Positions 62,930 to 64,000 of a stretch of 64,000 bases of DNA are shown one piece after another. The notes below the pieces were generated by a model. It made no database searches and had not been told where the DNA came from. It saw only the letters and a program-made list of their open reading frames with translations. This DNA is from Erinaceus europaeus (Eukaryota > Chordata > Mammalia > Eulipotyphla > Erinaceidae). The DNA lies in assembly GCF_950295315.1 (NCBI RefSeq), contig NC_080177.1:77030096-77094095 (forward strand), read 5' to 3'. Made by a program: the position numbers and the translations under genes. The stretch's first letter is position 1. Every line of letters starts with the position of its first letter.

Positions 62930-64000
62930 GCCTCTTATAAGAGCCTATTTCCTAAAAGCAAGCTTCCCAAAATATCCACAGTGAAACTAACAATTAAAAG
63001 CATGTCATCTCCTGGTGAGCATGAGAAAGACTCAAAACAGGGAGCCAAAGCCAAGCTCAGTGTTTTACATGCAATTCGACAAAGGCTCTAGGAGAAGGAA
63101 AAGCAAAACCGTGCAGCACAGAGGACCACTAAGGATCTTTCTGTTACATCAGCTTCCTAAGCCTTCACAATGAAGATGTCCAAACAAGCCCTTCTGCTCA
63201 GGCATTTTCCCAACAATGCATTTCTTTCCTGGTGCTGGCTTTTCTTTCTAGTTCATTGGGGGAATTGAGCACGTTCATTTTCAAAGATGCAGCTCCAATT
63301 CCCATGAAGTTACTTAAACATTTCTAACAATAAAGTCACTGTATAGTCTGGATTTTGCTTTCAGGGCCAAACCGTGAAGGATCTATGCAGAGCACTCACT
63401 CAAGAAGTCAGTAATAACCTACTGAAATCAATGGCTCTCGTATAATTCCCATAGGTTTCCCCGTTCACACCGGGACCACTTTTCTCCATTCGAACAATTC
63501 TCCACTGCTTAGATCTGCTGTTTCCATTCTATTTTCCAGCTCTCTTTATGCCTTTTATACTGCCAACATACAGAAATATCTACCTCCTGATTTTATAATT
63601 GATAGGTTTTGTTGATTGATAGAAGTTCTAATAACCAATGGGTTATTTTTTAATTAGGCTTCTTTTTATGTTAGTTCAACACATAAGTTCTTCAATATAC
63701 ATAATATGCTACACATGCTGTGTGTTATGCAGCATATTTGCAAGCATTTGCATATCCTTTATTTAGTGCCCTAGTTAGCTGATAGAGATGTTGTGAAGTT
63801 TACCGAGGATTTTCAAGTGACAACCGGTTCCATATTAAAAATACATCACTCAACAAGGTTACCAGATGACTTAAAAGCATCAAATCAGAAAACCAGTGAG
63901 TGGAGGAAAAAAGAAAAGCCAGTTTCACTTTCTCTGCTTGAACTTTTTCTCTCTATAATGTAATCAGTATTGACATTCTGATTTTCCTGTGGGGAAAAGT
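62930..64000. promoter_or_regulatory. Candidate conserved non-coding block, runs off the end
   Basis: More than 1 kb with no SINE, dense in POU/homeodomain-like motifs: GCATTTGCATATCC (octamer-like), TTATAATTGATAGG, TAACCAATGGGTTA, TTTTTAATTAGGC. It also holds a CTTTCATTTG-free but GC-balanced core at 63,180-63,520. Texture-based inference; the element continues beyond the window. Confidence 0.38.

Overview
The window is non-coding nuclear DNA from a mammal, most likely a hedgehog (Erinaceus or a close relative). It is AT-rich and CpG-poor, carries (CA)n/(GT)n microsatellites, ancient mammalian repeats (MIR, L2, L1M, MLT1, a hAT fossil), and is packed with tRNA-derived SINEs that I recognise from memory as the ERI-type families of Erinaceidae. 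I see no complete protein-coding gene. Almost every long open frame is a SINE read through one of its frames.

SINE names used below (my own labels). Type A: about 280 bp, head near GGGAGTCGGGCGGTAGC, box-B-like GGTTCGAGCCC, body CTGCAGGGGAGTCGCTTCAC, tail of AAC/AAT units ending GGGCAACAAAAGGGAATAAA. Type B: about 200 bp, head GGCCAGGTGGTGGCACACC, pyrimidine body, tail TCTATCCAATAAATAAA. Type C: about 130 bp, GGGAGGTGGCACAGTGGATA head and GTGCCAGAGTGATGCTCTGG tail. Type D: about 120 bp, GGGCTGGGGAGATAGCATAA head, CACCATAAGCCAGAGCTGAG tail. A prime (A', B') marks copies with an extra 3' module (GGATTTGTAGTGCAGGCAC ... AATAACCCTGGAGGC) before the A-tail. Many copies keep target-site duplications (TSDs), so insertion order can be read directly.

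Layout. 1-31,800: dense SINEs with unique spacers, a 37-bp x4 amplification inside a SINE head (912-1059), a mariner-like palindromic MITE (19,423), and a SINE that seems to have carried 25 bp of upstream flank to a second site (19,544 to 21,964). 31,806-33,660: a 5'-truncated L1 holding two later SINEs. 35,200-36,350: SINE-free DNA rich in homeodomain-like TAAT/ATTA sites, a candidate conserved enhancer region; similar stretches lie at 20,400-20,720, 48,050-48,760, 57,450-58,100 and 62,930-64,000. 40,139-41,335: an ancient L1 3' end split by a 609-bp solo LTR with a 6-bp TSD. 42,435-43,043: one insertion, bounded by a 15-bp TSD, joining a non-3' sequence (probably L1 5' UTR) to an L1 3' end. 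45,053-45,522: a hAT fossil containing two younger elements, one ending in the same tail as the non-LTR fragment at 53,071-53,612. 49,329-49,389: a truncated U4 snRNA retropseudogene. 53,071-53,612: a CpG-rich, 5'-truncated non-LTR retrotransposon 3' end, not L1, whose reading frame is open but for one stop.

Two minus-strand intervals (45,968-46,161 and 3,672-3,727) look like exons with plausible splice sites and compatible phases. They are weak candidates and I cannot name a gene. Overall the window reads as a gene desert or a long intron with scattered regulatory elements and heavy, partly recent, retrotransposon traffic. Species, repeat-family names and conservation claims come from memory and pattern; none was checked against a database.
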